This document shows, piece by piece, positions 53,590 to 63,758 of a stretch of DNA of 64,000 nt (positions within the stretch are counted from its first letter, which is position 1; every line of letters begins with the position of its first letter). The stretch covers positions 1,798,001-1,862,000 of the forward strand of contig NZ_PPFB01000001.1 in NCBI RefSeq assembly GCF_002899455.1. The letters run 5' to 3'. The notes beneath the pieces are model-generated. The model worked only from the letters and a program-made list of their open reading frames with translations, was not told where the DNA came from and searched no databases. A program made the translations under genes and the position numbers. Source of the DNA: Streptomyces sp. DH-12 (GTDB taxonomy: Bacteria; Actinomycetota; Actinomycetes; Streptomycetales; Streptomycetaceae).

Positions 53590-54141
53590 TCAGTTGGCGG
53601 CGAGCCGGTAGGTGATCCGGCCGAAGCCCACCTGGTCGCCCTCGCGGACGACGGCCGCGCCGACGACCCGACGGCCGTTCACCGTCGTGCCGTTGGTGGA
53701 GCCGAGGTCGCGCAGCACCCACAGGCCGCCCTGGTGGGTGAGTTCGGCGTGCACGCGGGAGACCGTCTCGTGGGCGAGCCGCAGCCCGTTGGCCGGGTCA
53801 CGCCCTATCCGCAGCGGGTGGCCGTGCGCGGGGTGCGGCAGCAGCAGCTTGGGCAGCTTCTCGGCCCGCCAGGCCCGGCGCAGCCGGACGGTGAACCCGG
53901 AGACCGCCTCCACCGAGCCGAACACCACGCGCGAGAAGCGGCTCTCGCGCGGGAGGTCGGCGGTGAGCGCGACGAGTTCATCGGCACGCCGCGCCACGAG
54001 CGCCAGTTCCATGCGCCGGATGAACGTGTCGTGGGACAGGCGGCCCTTGGCGACGCCGTCCCGCAGCACGCTCAGCGCCTTGTCGCGCTCCGCGTCGGAG
54101 AGCCGCGCGGGGTACGTGGAGAACTCGAAGGACGACGTCAC
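53590..54141 (-). CDS. DUF1707 and FHA domain protein
   Basis: 183 residues. An N-terminal DUF1707 segment (ARLSDAERDKALSVLRDGVAKGRLS) is joined by a basic linker to a C-terminal FHA domain with the phosphothreonine-binding pattern LRIGRDPANGL, VSRVHAEL and DLGSTNGTTVNG. FHA domains read Ser/Thr kinase signalling. No membrane segment. Start GTG 54141, with GACAAT seven bases upstream, a weak leaderless-type candidate. Divergent from treZ. Confidence 0.88.
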   Translation of the reverse strand: MTSSFEFSTYPARLSDAERDKALSVLRDGVAKGRLSHDTFIRRMELALVARRADELVALTADLPRESRFSRVVFGSVEAVSGFTVRLRRAWRAEKLPKLLLPHPAHGHPLRIGRDPANGLRLAHETVSRVHAELTHQGGLWVLRDLGSTNGTTVNGRRVVGAAVVREGDQVGFGRITYRLAAN

Positions 54142-54377
54142 GCTGGTGATTGTCGGTCAGTGGGAGGTGGGCTGTCCAGAAAGCCGGCAAGCGGAAGGCC
54201 CGCCCTCGCCTGCCGCCGTGCGCCGGGGCGTCCCCCGCCCCACGCGGTCCCCGGCCGCCCGGCACGCACGCCTCGGGCGACACCCGCCGCAAAACGGCGG
54301 ATCCCCCGGCGAATTGATCTCCGATGCCGCACGATGGAGGCGCTTCATCACGGTGAGCAGACGAAGGGGAACCGTCC
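54142..54377. other. Divergent region, FHA gene/treZ
   Basis: 236 bases. A CCGCCG/CGGCGG hairpin with a CAAAA loop lies near 54286-54302. The GGGGA ribosome binding site for treZ is at 54366-54370. No clear treZ promoter was seen. Confidence 0.4.
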
Positions 54378-56123
54378 GTGCAGTTCGAGGTGTGGGCACC
54401 ACAGGCCGGCCGAGTGACGCTCCGGTGCGACGGCGTCACGCGCGCGTTGGAACACGATCCCGAGCGGGAGGGGTGGTGGCGGGGGGAGGCCGAGGCGCAC
54501 GACGGCTCCCGGTACGGCTTCGCGCTGGACGACGGCCCGGTGCTGCCGGACCCGCGGTCGCGCCGTCAGCCGGACGGGCCCGACGGGCTCAGCGCCGTCG
54601 TCGACCACAACCGTTTCGAGTGGCGCGCCGAGTGGCGCGGGCATCCGCTGCCCGGCGCGGTGCTCTACGAGATGCACGTCGGCACGTACACCCGCGAGGG
54701 CACCTTCGACGCCGCCGCCGGACGCCTCGGCCACCTCGTCGATCTCGGCGTCACCCACGTGGAGTTGATGCCGGTGTGCCCGTTCCCGGGCCGGCACGGC
54801 TGGGGGTACGAGGGGGTCTCGCTGTGGGCCGTGCACGAGCCGTACGGCGGGCCCGAGGGGCTGAAACGGTTCGTCGACCGGGCACACGCGCTGGGGCTCG
54901 GCGTCGTCCTGGACGTGGTGCACAACCACCTCGGCCCGTCGGGGAACCACCTGCCGCAGTTCGGCCCGTACTTCACCGACACGCACCACACGCCGTGGGG
55001 CGCGGCGGTCAACCTGGACGCGCCCGGCTCGGACGAGGTGCGCGCGTATCTCGTGGAGAGCGCGCTGGCGTGGCTGCGCGACTACCGGATCGACGGGCTG
55101 CGTCTGGACGCGGTGCACGCGCTGGTGGACACCCGCGCGCGCCACTTCCTGGAGGAGCTGTCGCAGGCCGTGGACGACCTGGCCGCCGACACCGGCCGGC
55201 CGCTGTTCCTGATCGCCGAGTCCGACCTCAACGACCCGCGGGTGATCACCCCGCGCGAGAACGGCGGCCTCGGCATCCACGCGCAGTGGAACGACGACTT
55301 CCACCACGCCCTGCACACCGCGGTGACGGGCGAGTCGCAGGGCTACTACGCCGACTTCGCGCGGGCCCCGCTGGCGGCCCTGGCCAAGACGCTCACCGGG
55401 GGCTTCTTCCACGACGGCACGTACTCCAGCTTCCGGGGCCGGCGCCATGGACGCCCGCTCGACCGCACCCGGGTGGCCGCGCACCGCCTGCTCGGCTACA
55501 GCCAGACGCACGACCAGGTCGGCAACCGCGCCCAGGGCGACCGGCTGGCCGGGCTGGTCTCCCCGGGGCTGCTGGCCTGCGCGGCGGCGCTGACGCTGAC
55601 CGCGCCGTTCACCCCGATGCTGTTCATGGGCGAGGAGTGGGCGGCGGGCACGCCGTGGCAGTTCTTCACCGACCACACCGACCCGGGGCTGGCGAAGGCG
55701 GTCAGCGAGGGCCGGCGCCGGGAGTTCGCGGCGCACGGCTGGGCGGAGCAGGACGTCCCGGATCCGCAGGACCCGGCCACCCGTGACCGCTCCTGCCTGG
55801 ACTGGTCCGAGCCGGAGCGGGAGCCGCACGCGCGGGTGCTGGCCTGGTACCGGCAGCTCCTCGCGCTGCGCCGCGACCAGCCCGACCTCACCGACCCGGA
55901 CCTCGCCGACACCAAGGTGGCGTACGACGAGGACCGCCGCTGGCTCGCCTTCCGCCGCGGCGACGTCCGCGTGGCCGTGAACCTCGGCACCGCCCCGGCC
56001 GACATCCCCCTGGGCTCGCGTGACGCCCGCGTCCTGGCGGCGTGGGACCCGGTCGAGGCCCCGGGGCCGGACGGCCTGCTCCGCCTGCCCGGGGAGTCGG
56101 CGGTGGTGCTGCTGCAGGAGTGA
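54378..56123 (+). CDS. treZ: Malto-oligosyltrehalose trehalohydrolase
   Basis: 581 residues, GH13 family. Cleaves trehalose from the end of maltooligosyl trehalose made by TreY. N-terminal beta domain QFEVWAPQAGRVTLRCDG, then YEMHVGTYTREGTFD, the nucleophile block GLRLDAVHAL, the acid/base Glu in AESDLND and YSQTHDQVGNRAQGDR, all specific to this family. Start GTG 54378 with GGGGA upstream. It is separated from treY by an M14 peptidase, SSI and FHA gene, so the two are not cotranscribed. Confidence 0.93.
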   Translation: MQFEVWAPQAGRVTLRCDGVTRALEHDPEREGWWRGEAEAHDGSRYGFALDDGPVLPDPRSRRQPDGPDGLSAVVDHNRFEWRAEWRGHPLPGAVLYEMHVGTYTREGTFDAAAGRLGHLVDLGVTHVELMPVCPFPGRHGWGYEGVSLWAVHEPYGGPEGLKRFVDRAHALGLGVVLDVVHNHLGPSGNHLPQFGPYFTDTHHTPWGAAVNLDAPGSDEVRAYLVESALAWLRDYRIDGLRLDAVHALVDTRARHFLEELSQAVDDLAADTGRPLFLIAESDLNDPRVITPRENGGLGIHAQWNDDFHHALHTAVTGESQGYYADFARAPLAALAKTLTGGFFHDGTYSSFRGRRHGRPLDRTRVAAHRLLGYSQTHDQVGNRAQGDRLAGLVSPGLLACAAALTLTAPFTPMLFMGEEWAAGTPWQFFTDHTDPGLAKAVSEGRRREFAAHGWAEQDVPDPQDPATRDRSCLDWSEPEREPHARVLAWYRQLLALRRDQPDLTDPDLADTKVAYDEDRRWLAFRRGDVRVAVNLGTAPADIPLGSRDARVLAAWDPVEAPGPDGLLRLPGESAVVLLQE

Positions 56124-56187
56124 GGCGTCCGCGTCCCGGGCGCGGGGCGGGGTCACCGGCCCCGCATCCGGGACGCCTGTGGCGCCT

Positions 56188-56202
56188 CGCCCCTGCGGGG
56201 CG
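56188..56202. terminator. Short hairpin between treZ and the APH-like gene
   Basis: CGCCCC (56188-56193), TGC loop, GGGGCG (56197-56202), between convergent stops. Confidence 0.5.
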
Positions 56203-56210
56203 GCCGTGCC

Positions 56211-57179
56211 CTACGGGGCCGCGTCGCTGTCGCGCAGGTCGGTGACGCGTTCCAGCATGATCGGCTCCCAGGCCCGGCGGAGGCGGGCGCGGTACAGGGG
56301 GAGCGACGCGGTGGCGTTGTGGACCAGGGCCTCGGCGAGCTGGACGACGCAGTCGCAGCGGGCCAGCCACAGGCCGCGCAGGCAGGGGCGGGCGCCGTAG
56401 CCCGCCAGCGTGGCTGCGCGGACCGCGGCGGGGGCGCCGACGGCCCGGGCCAGGCCCGCGATGTCCTCGGCCGGGTCGCCGACCACCGCCGCGTCCCAGC
56501 CGAGCACCCCCCGCACCCGGCCGTCCGCCCCGACGACCAGGTTCTCGCCGGTGAGGGCGTGATGGACGAGCACCGCCGAGCCGGCCTGCGCGGCGAGCTG
56601 CGCCGTCGCCGTCCGGGTGAACTGACGCAGCCTCGCCGCCTCGAACTCGTCCTCCTTGTCGAGCAGCGCGACGGCCTCCCCGGCGGCCCGCCGCAGGGTC
56701 TCCAGCGAACGCGGGGGCACGCGGGGCACGCCCAGCGCCTCGGCCTGCCGTACCGGCACCTGGTGCAGCCCGGTGAACAGGCCCGCCAGGTCGGTCTCGC
56801 CGACGGCGGACACGGTGTTCTCCTCCGCCGTGCCGCCGGGCAGCCGGGTGTCCAGCGTGCACAGCAGCCCGGGCGCCCACTCGCCCTGCGCGACCCCGAC
56901 GGGCAGCGCGACCGGGACGTGCGGGCGCACCAGCTCCCGCAGCCGCAGCTCGCGCCGCCACCGCGTGCCGGTCGCGCGGTCCGGGGCGAGGTGCAGCACA
57001 TACCGGGTGCCGACCCACCAGGCGGTGGGGCCGGCGCCCCCGGCGGCGGGCCGCACGTCGAGGGCCGACCGCACGTCGGGGTCGGCGGAGGACGCGCCGG
57101 CGCCCTGCCCGCTGTCCTCGAGCAGGGACCGGGCCAGTCGGCGGACGGTGTCAACGGTGGGTGTCGGTGCCTGGGTCAT
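56211..57179 (-). CDS. APH-fold protein lacking catalytic aspartates (putative pseudokinase)
   Basis: 322 residues with the overall order of the APH/choline kinase family. The catalytic loop, normally H-G-D-L-x-x-x-N, reads HHALTGEN at residues 206-213, so the catalytic Asp is Ala208; the metal-binding I-D-W-E reads LGWD, so its Asp is Gly227. The later GDPAEDIAGLA stretch is normal. With both aspartates gone it probably does not phosphorylate, and may bind a nucleotide or small ligand instead. Start ATG 57179. Upstream, a tandem repeat separates it from the peptidase gene. Confidence 0.75.
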   Translation of the reverse strand: MTQAPTPTVDTVRRLARSLLEDSGQGAGASSADPDVRSALDVRPAAGGAGPTAWWVGTRYVLHLAPDRATGTRWRRELRLRELVRPHVPVALPVGVAQGEWAPGLLCTLDTRLPGGTAEENTVSAVGETDLAGLFTGLHQVPVRQAEALGVPRVPPRSLETLRRAAGEAVALLDKEDEFEAARLRQFTRTATAQLAAQAGSAVLVHHALTGENLVVGADGRVRGVLGWDAAVVGDPAEDIAGLARAVGAPAAVRAATLAGYGARPCLRGLWLARCDCVVQLAEALVHNATASLPLYRARLRRAWEPIMLERVTDLRDSDAAP

Positions 57180-57198
57180 GGTCGCGCCATTGCCGTTC

Positions 57199-57275
57199 GG
57201 GAGAGGCAGGGAGGGACGGGCGGGAGAGGCAGGGAGGGACGGGAGAGGCAGGGAAGGACGGGCGGGAGGCAGCGG
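57199..57275 (-). repeat. Tandem pyrimidine-rich repeat (rut-like in the transcript)
   Basis: About three copies of GGGAGAGGCAGGGAGGGACGG-like units on the plus strand, at 57199, 57222 and 57241 (third with one change), plus a partial fourth. Both flanking genes are on the minus strand, so the RNA is a near-pure C/U tract of about 75 bases between peptidase stop and APH-like start. Such unstructured C-rich RNA is where Rho loads. Confidence 0.6.
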
Positions 57276-57284
57276 CGGGGCCGC

Positions 57285-58412
57285 TCAGTCCACTATGACC
57301 AGTTCCCGCTCGGTGTCGTTCAGCCGCCGCCCGCCGTCCTCCGTGACGGTCACGATGTCCTCGATCCGCACCCCGAACCGCCCCGGCAGGTACACGCCCG
57401 GCTCGACGGAGAAGCACATGCCGGGGACGAGCGGCTGCTCCTCGCCCTCGATCATGTACGGCGGCTCGTGCGTGGTGACGCCGATGCCGTGCCCGGTGCG
57501 GTGGATGAAGTACTCGCCGTACCCGGCGTCGGCGATGACCTCCCGGGCCGCCCGGTCGACGTCTTGGCAGGCGGCCCCCGGCCGCACCGCGCGGAAGCCC
57601 GCCTCCTGCGCCTCGCGCACCAGGTCGTGCACCCGGCGCTCCTCCTCGGACGGTTCGCCGACGTGCACCGTGCGGGAGGTGTCGGAGCCGTAGCCGTCCT
57701 TCAGGCCGCCGAAGTCCAGGACGACCATGTCGCCGCGCTCGATCCGGCGGTCACCCGCCTCGTGGTGCGGGTTCGCGCCGTTCGGTCCGGAGGCGACGAT
57801 CGTGAAGTCGACCTGGGAGTGGCCGAACCGGCGCAGCAGGGCGGCGAGGTCGGCGGCCACCTCGGACTCCCGGCGGCCGGAGAAGCGCACGTGCCTGATC
57901 TCCTCGAACGCGGCGTCGGCGGCGGCGCCGGCCGCGGCGAGCCGCTCCAGCTCCGCGGCGTCCTTCACGGCGCGCAGCATCGGCAGCGCCTCGGTGAGGG
58001 AGACGTACGAGGTGCCGGGGAGCGCCTGTTGCAGTGCCAGCAGGTGCAGCGCCCAGGCGTTGTCGCTGACGCCGAGCCGCCCCCGGGCGTCCAGCAGGGC
58101 GGCGGTGAGGGCGTAGGGGTCCTTGCCGTCGGTCCAGTCGCGCAGGGTGAGGGCGGGCGCGCCGGTGGCCCGCGCGGCGTCCGGGGCCTCCAGGGCGGGG
58201 ACGACGAGCACGGGTTCCCGGCCGGCTGCCAGGACCAGCAGGGTGAGGCGCTCGGTGACGGCGGGCGGTGTGTAGCCGGTGAGCCACACCAGGTCCGGTC
58301 CCGGTGCGACGAGCAGCCCGGCGAGTCCGGCGTCGGCGGCCTGCCGCGCCGCCCGGTCCATGCGGGCCTTGTAGTCGTCGGCGGTGAAGGGCACGGGCGC
58401 GGTGCCGGTCAT
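57285..58412 (-). CDS. M24 family Xaa-Pro aminopeptidase
   Basis: 375 residues. N-terminal creatinase-like domain (VAPGPDLVWLTGY), then the pita-bread fold with all five metal ligands visible: MVVLDFGG and GSDTSRT (Asp), HRTGHGIG (His), SVEPGVY (Glu) and RIEDIV (Glu). Removes N-terminal residues before proline, or acts on other imido bonds. Start ATG 58412 with GGGAGG nine bases upstream. Cytosolic. Precedes the C/U-rich repeat and the pseudokinase-like gene in the same direction. Confidence 0.9.
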   Translation of the reverse strand: MTGTAPVPFTADDYKARMDRAARQAADAGLAGLLVAPGPDLVWLTGYTPPAVTERLTLLVLAAGREPVLVVPALEAPDAARATGAPALTLRDWTDGKDPYALTAALLDARGRLGVSDNAWALHLLALQQALPGTSYVSLTEALPMLRAVKDAAELERLAAAGAAADAAFEEIRHVRFSGRRESEVAADLAALLRRFGHSQVDFTIVASGPNGANPHHEAGDRRIERGDMVVLDFGGLKDGYGSDTSRTVHVGEPSEEERRVHDLVREAQEAGFRAVRPGAACQDVDRAAREVIADAGYGEYFIHRTGHGIGVTTHEPPYMIEGEEQPLVPGMCFSVEPGVYLPGRFGVRIEDIVTVTEDGGRRLNDTERELVIVD

Positions 58413-58696
58413 CCGGGGTGCCTCCCAGGGCGGACGTCGGGGCTACGGGCAGCATCCTGCCCGCCGAACGGGTGCGGCGCGAGCCGGTTGCCGGGGTTGC
58501 CCCCGGAGATGTCCCCCTACGGGGACGGGATCCCCGGCTCCGCCGCTCCGGAACTCCAGTACTCCGGCACTCCGGCGCGAGGCATCCACGCCCCGCCCTG
58601 CGTCCCGCGGCACGTGTCCACGCGCCCCGAGCCGCGCGTCCGCGTCCGCGCACCCCGCCACGCGTCCCCAGCGTGCCGGGGCGTGCCACGGAGCCG
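58413..58696. other. Intergenic region, PDZ gene/M24 peptidase
   Basis: 284 bases with no gene. Repeated ACTCC and CCGG words occur, but no clear promoter or terminator. Confidence 0.4.
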
Positions 58697-59218
58697 CTAC
58701 GTGAGGATCCCGGGGACCGCCGTCAGCTGCTCGTACCCGCCCGTGCGGTGCCGGACGGTCAGGCGGACCTCCGTGCCCGGCCGGGTGCCGGCCACGGCGC
58801 GCGCCAGGTCCGCGGCCGAGTCGACGCGGGTGGCGCCGAAGGCGAGCAGCAGGTCGCCCTCCCGGAGGCCGGCCGCGAAACCGGGGCCGGGGACGTGCAC
58901 GCCGACCACCAGGGCCCCGGGCCCGCCGGCATCGGTCACCTCCACCCCGAGCCGGGCGGCGGCGGGCACGGACGCGGCGACCGCGCCCGCCGGCCACCCC
59001 GGCCCCGCGAGCGCGGCGCCGAGCACGCCCAGGCCGACGCCGGACAGCAGCAGTACCAGCCCCGCCGCGGCGGCGAGCAGCGCGGTCGCCGCCCGGCGCG
59101 CCCGCGACCGCCCGGAGGGCGGCCCTTCCGTGGCGGCGGGACGGACCGGACCGGGGCCCGGCCGCGTGCCGGCAGGGGCGCCGGGCATCGGCCGGGGGCG
59201 GAGAACTGCGGGTTCCAT
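58697..59218 (-). CDS. Membrane-anchored PDZ domain protein
   Basis: 173 residues. A proline-rich cytoplasmic N-terminus of about 40 residues, one membrane helix around residues 44-72 (AATALLAAAAGLVLLLSGVG), then an external PDZ domain (GALVVGVHVPGPGFAAGLREGDLLLAFG). It resembles the C-terminal part of HtrA/S1C proteases but has no protease domain. ATG 59218 lies 12 bases after the geosmin synthase stop with no ribosome binding site, indicating translational coupling to geoA. Role unknown; it may scaffold at the membrane. Confidence 0.75.
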   Translation of the reverse strand: MEPAVLRPRPMPGAPAGTRPGPGPVRPAATEGPPSGRSRARRAATALLAAAAGLVLLLSGVGLGVLGAALAGPGWPAGAVAASVPAAARLGVEVTDAGGPGALVVGVHVPGPGFAAGLREGDLLLAFGATRVDSAADLARAVAGTRPGTEVRLTVRHRTGGYEQLTAVPGILT

Positions 59219-59230
59219 GGCGGCCGGCCG

Positions 59231-61396
<2,166 letters not shown>

Positions 61397-61434
61397 CTAC
61401 CCGCGCCGCTCCGGCCGCATCCGCCGGCCGCCGC

Positions 61435-61442
61435 GTGATCAC
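61435..61442. promoter_or_regulatory. Short palindrome GTGATCAC upstream of geoA
   Basis: Perfect 8-bp palindrome 48 bases before the geosmin synthase start; possibly a regulator site, but too short to be sure. Confidence 0.3.
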
Positions 61443-61482
61443 ACCTTCGCGTGAACCCTCCCCGGAAACGGGAGTTGAGGGG

Positions 61483-62661
61483 TCAGGTCCGTACCTGGAC
61501 CAGGGCGTGCGTGCCGCTCGTGCGCCAGCGCCCGCCTTCCTCCGCGTCCAGCGCCGCCTCGGTCCGCGGGGTCAGTCCGGTGATCACGTCGGACTTCAGG
61601 GTGCGCAGGGCGGCGACCGGGCCCGGGAAGCAGGCGGTGACGTCGGCGAAGGGGGTGGTCGGGGGCCAGTACCGGTCGCCCACGAGGCGGCGGTAGTTGA
61701 GGTCCCCCTTGAGGACGGTGAGGGTCGCCCCGGCGAAGTCGGCGCGCAGGTCGTCCGGCATGTCGCTGTACGGCAGGGGCGCGCAGGAGAAGGGGTGCGC
61801 GCGCAGGTCGAGCCGCCCGTCGGTGAGGGCGGCGCGCAGGGTGCGTCCGTACGCCCCGGCGGCGCCCTCGGCGGCGGTGAGCCGCCGCACGGCGTCGAGG
61901 ACGTCGGCGGTGGTGGCGTCGGAGACGTAGTACGGGTGCGGCTTGACGTGCAGGACGGCGCGGGTGATGCCGCCGTGGGCCAGCAGGTGGGCGGTCAGCA
62001 GGAGGTCCGGGACGAGTTCGCGGCCGGCGTTGTCGGCGACCAGGCAGAGGGTGCCGGGCGGGGAACCGTCGAGCAGGGACCACAGGCGCTCGCTGTCGTC
62101 GGCCACGAGGGCGGGGACGGCGGCGGTCTCCTCGGCGCCCTCGGCGGACATGCGGAAGCCCAGGTCGGCGCGGTTGCCCCAGAGGGAGCCGTGCAGCAGG
62201 GCGCGGGCCCGTTCGTCCTCGGGGCGGTCCTCGAGGCCGTCGAGCGCGGCGAGTTCCTCGTCCGTGGCGGGCGCGTCGAGTTCGGCGAGCTTGGCGGGGC
62301 GGAAGGGGTCGATGCCCTGCCAGGGGCCGGGCGTGAAGTAGTCGACCGCGTCCAGGAGCCGGCGGTAGAACCAGCTCTCCGCCCACAGCCAGGGCACGTC
62401 GTGCCAGGAGCGGCCGGCGTGGGCGTCCATGCCCCAGGCGGCCCAGCGGTCGTGGTCGTGGGCCTCGCCGGGCAGCGGGGTGATCACGCCCTCGGTGCAC
62501 TCGGTGCGCAGGGCGTCGAGCGCGCGGCGCTGCCGCGGGCCGTAGGGGGTGTCCTCCGCGACCTGGCGGACGATCGCGGGGTGCCGCTCGGCCAGCACGC
62601 CGTACGGGAAGGTGCCGGGCTCGTCGGCGACGATCACGGGGGCGGCGTGGGTGTCGGGCAT
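61483..62661 (-). CDS. DUF89/ARMT1-like damage-control phosphatase
   Basis: 392 residues of the DUF89 family: LLHGSLWGNRADLGF, DNAGRELVPDL (the metal-binding Asp-Asn) and LTVLKGDLNYRRLVGDRYW. Family members hydrolyse damaged sugar phosphates or related metabolites; the human ARMT1 was also described as a carboxyl methyltransferase. Start ATG 62661, chosen because a TACGGT box ends seven bases before it. Its stop lies 95 bases upstream of geoA in the same direction, without a clear terminator. Confidence 0.85.
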   Translation of the reverse strand: MPDTHAAPVIVADEPGTFPYGVLAERHPAIVRQVAEDTPYGPRQRRALDALRTECTEGVITPLPGEAHDHDRWAAWGMDAHAGRSWHDVPWLWAESWFYRRLLDAVDYFTPGPWQGIDPFRPAKLAELDAPATDEELAALDGLEDRPEDERARALLHGSLWGNRADLGFRMSAEGAEETAAVPALVADDSERLWSLLDGSPPGTLCLVADNAGRELVPDLLLTAHLLAHGGITRAVLHVKPHPYYVSDATTADVLDAVRRLTAAEGAAGAYGRTLRAALTDGRLDLRAHPFSCAPLPYSDMPDDLRADFAGATLTVLKGDLNYRRLVGDRYWPPTTPFADVTACFPGPVAALRTLKSDVITGLTPRTEAALDAEEGGRWRTSGTHALVQVRT

Positions 62662-62668
62662 GGGGCTC

Positions 62669-62674
62669 ACCGTA
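62669..62674 (-). promoter_or_regulatory. -10 hexamer TACGGT, leaderless-type promoter
   Basis: Ends seven bases before ATG 62661 and lies within 28 bases of the cprB stop. Confidence 0.5.
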
Positions 62675-62701
62675 ACCCGCCACGCCGCCGCGCGCCGTGC
62701 G

Positions 62702-63349
62702 TCACAGCGGCGCGGTCTCCCGTTCCAGCCGTGCGGCCAGGGAGAGGTAGCGGGCGCGGCGGGTCACGGGGACCAGGCCGCGGATGAGGAGCTGCCACAT
62801 CTCGGCCGTGCGGCGGGGCTGCCGGGTGACGGGTTCGCGGGCGCGGCCGACGACCCGGGTGCCGACGAAGAAGCAGACCAGGGAGTGGGCGACGACGTCG
62901 ATGTCGGCGTCCGGGTGGACGTCGGACTCCTCGACGGCGCCCGCCAGCCGGGCCGTGACGATGTCGAGCCACTCGGTGAAGGGGTGGCTGAGCGGCGGGC
63001 GCGGCCGGGTGGTGCCGGTGGCCAGGCGCAGACCGGCCCGCAGCACCGGGTCCTCGGCGGACGTCCGGGCCATGCAGAAGGTGAGGCGCATCAGCGCCTC
63101 CAGGGAGGTGCGGCCGCGCACTCCGGTGTCGCGGGCCAGCCGGCGGCAGGTCGCGGACTGCAGTTCCAGGATGGCGTGGGCGAGGTCCTCCTTGGCGGCG
63201 AAGTGGAAGTAGAGGGCCCCTTTGGTGACGCGGGCGTGCGCGACGATGTCGCTGAGACTGGTCGCCTCGTAGCCCTGCCGGTCGAACAGGTCGGCGGCGG
63301 CCGTGATGATCGTCGCGCGGGTCTTCTCGGCGCGTACCTGCCTTGCCAT
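62702..63349 (-). CDS. cprB: Gamma-butyrolactone receptor homologue, CprB-like TetR regulator
   Basis: 215 residues, the length of CprB. N-terminal helix-turn-helix: LSDIVAHARVTKGALYFHFAAKEDLAHAIL. The conserved ligand-pocket Trp is in HPFTEWLDIV. Sequence and position beside geosmin synthase match S. coelicolor CprB. Receptors of this group repress antibiotic and differentiation genes until a gamma-butyrolactone binds. CAGGAG precedes ATG 63349. An imperfect 21-bp repeat with ACAA/TTGT ends lies upstream (63374-63394) and may be its own operator. No butyrolactone synthase gene is in the window. Confidence 0.88.
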   Translation of the reverse strand: MARQVRAEKTRATIITAAADLFDRQGYEATSLSDIVAHARVTKGALYFHFAAKEDLAHAILELQSATCRRLARDTGVRGRTSLEALMRLTFCMARTSAEDPVLRAGLRLATGTTRPRPPLSHPFTEWLDIVTARLAGAVEESDVHPDADIDVVAHSLVCFFVGTRVVGRAREPVTRQPRRTAEMWQLLIRGLVPVTRRARYLSLAARLERETAPL

Positions 63350-63758
63350 CGACTGCACTCCTGTGGCCGGAAAACAACGCTCCATGCCGCTTGTCGTAAC
63401 GCCCCGTACACGATAACTCACTGTGCGCGGGCGTTCATCACCCCTGCGGGCGGGGCCGGTTGAACAGACGAGACATAAGGGGCGCGCGCCGTGCGGCGGA
63501 ACAGCGCGCCCGGCGTCCGTACGCGCGCCCCCGCGTGCCGCACGGAGCGTGCGCGTCCGTCCCTTTCGTCCTCACGGTTCATCACAATGCGGCAGCGGCG
63601 CCTCACTTCACGTGGCTGTTCACTTGACGACCGGTGGTTCCACGCGGTTGGCTCCGGCCAGCGAGAGTCACCCGGACGGCCGTACGCCGTCGTGGCCCGG
63701 ATCCGTCGGTGTCTCTCCTCCGCACCTGCTCTGCCGCACAGCGAGGTCCGCGCTCCTC
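63350..63758. other. Divergent region, cprB/sugar-binding lipoprotein
   Basis: 409 bases without a convincing gene. Left: cprB leader and the ACAA...TTGT repeat (63374-63394). Middle: no clear feature. Right: TTGACG at 63624-63629 could be a -35 for the lipoprotein gene, but no matching -10 is evident. Confidence 0.4.
63374..63394. promoter_or_regulatory. Imperfect 21-bp repeat, possible CprB autoregulatory site
   Basis: ACAACGC and CGCTTGT arms around TCCATGC. Only the outer ACAA/TTGT pairs match perfectly; the location 25 bases upstream of cprB fits autoregulation. Confidence 0.3.
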
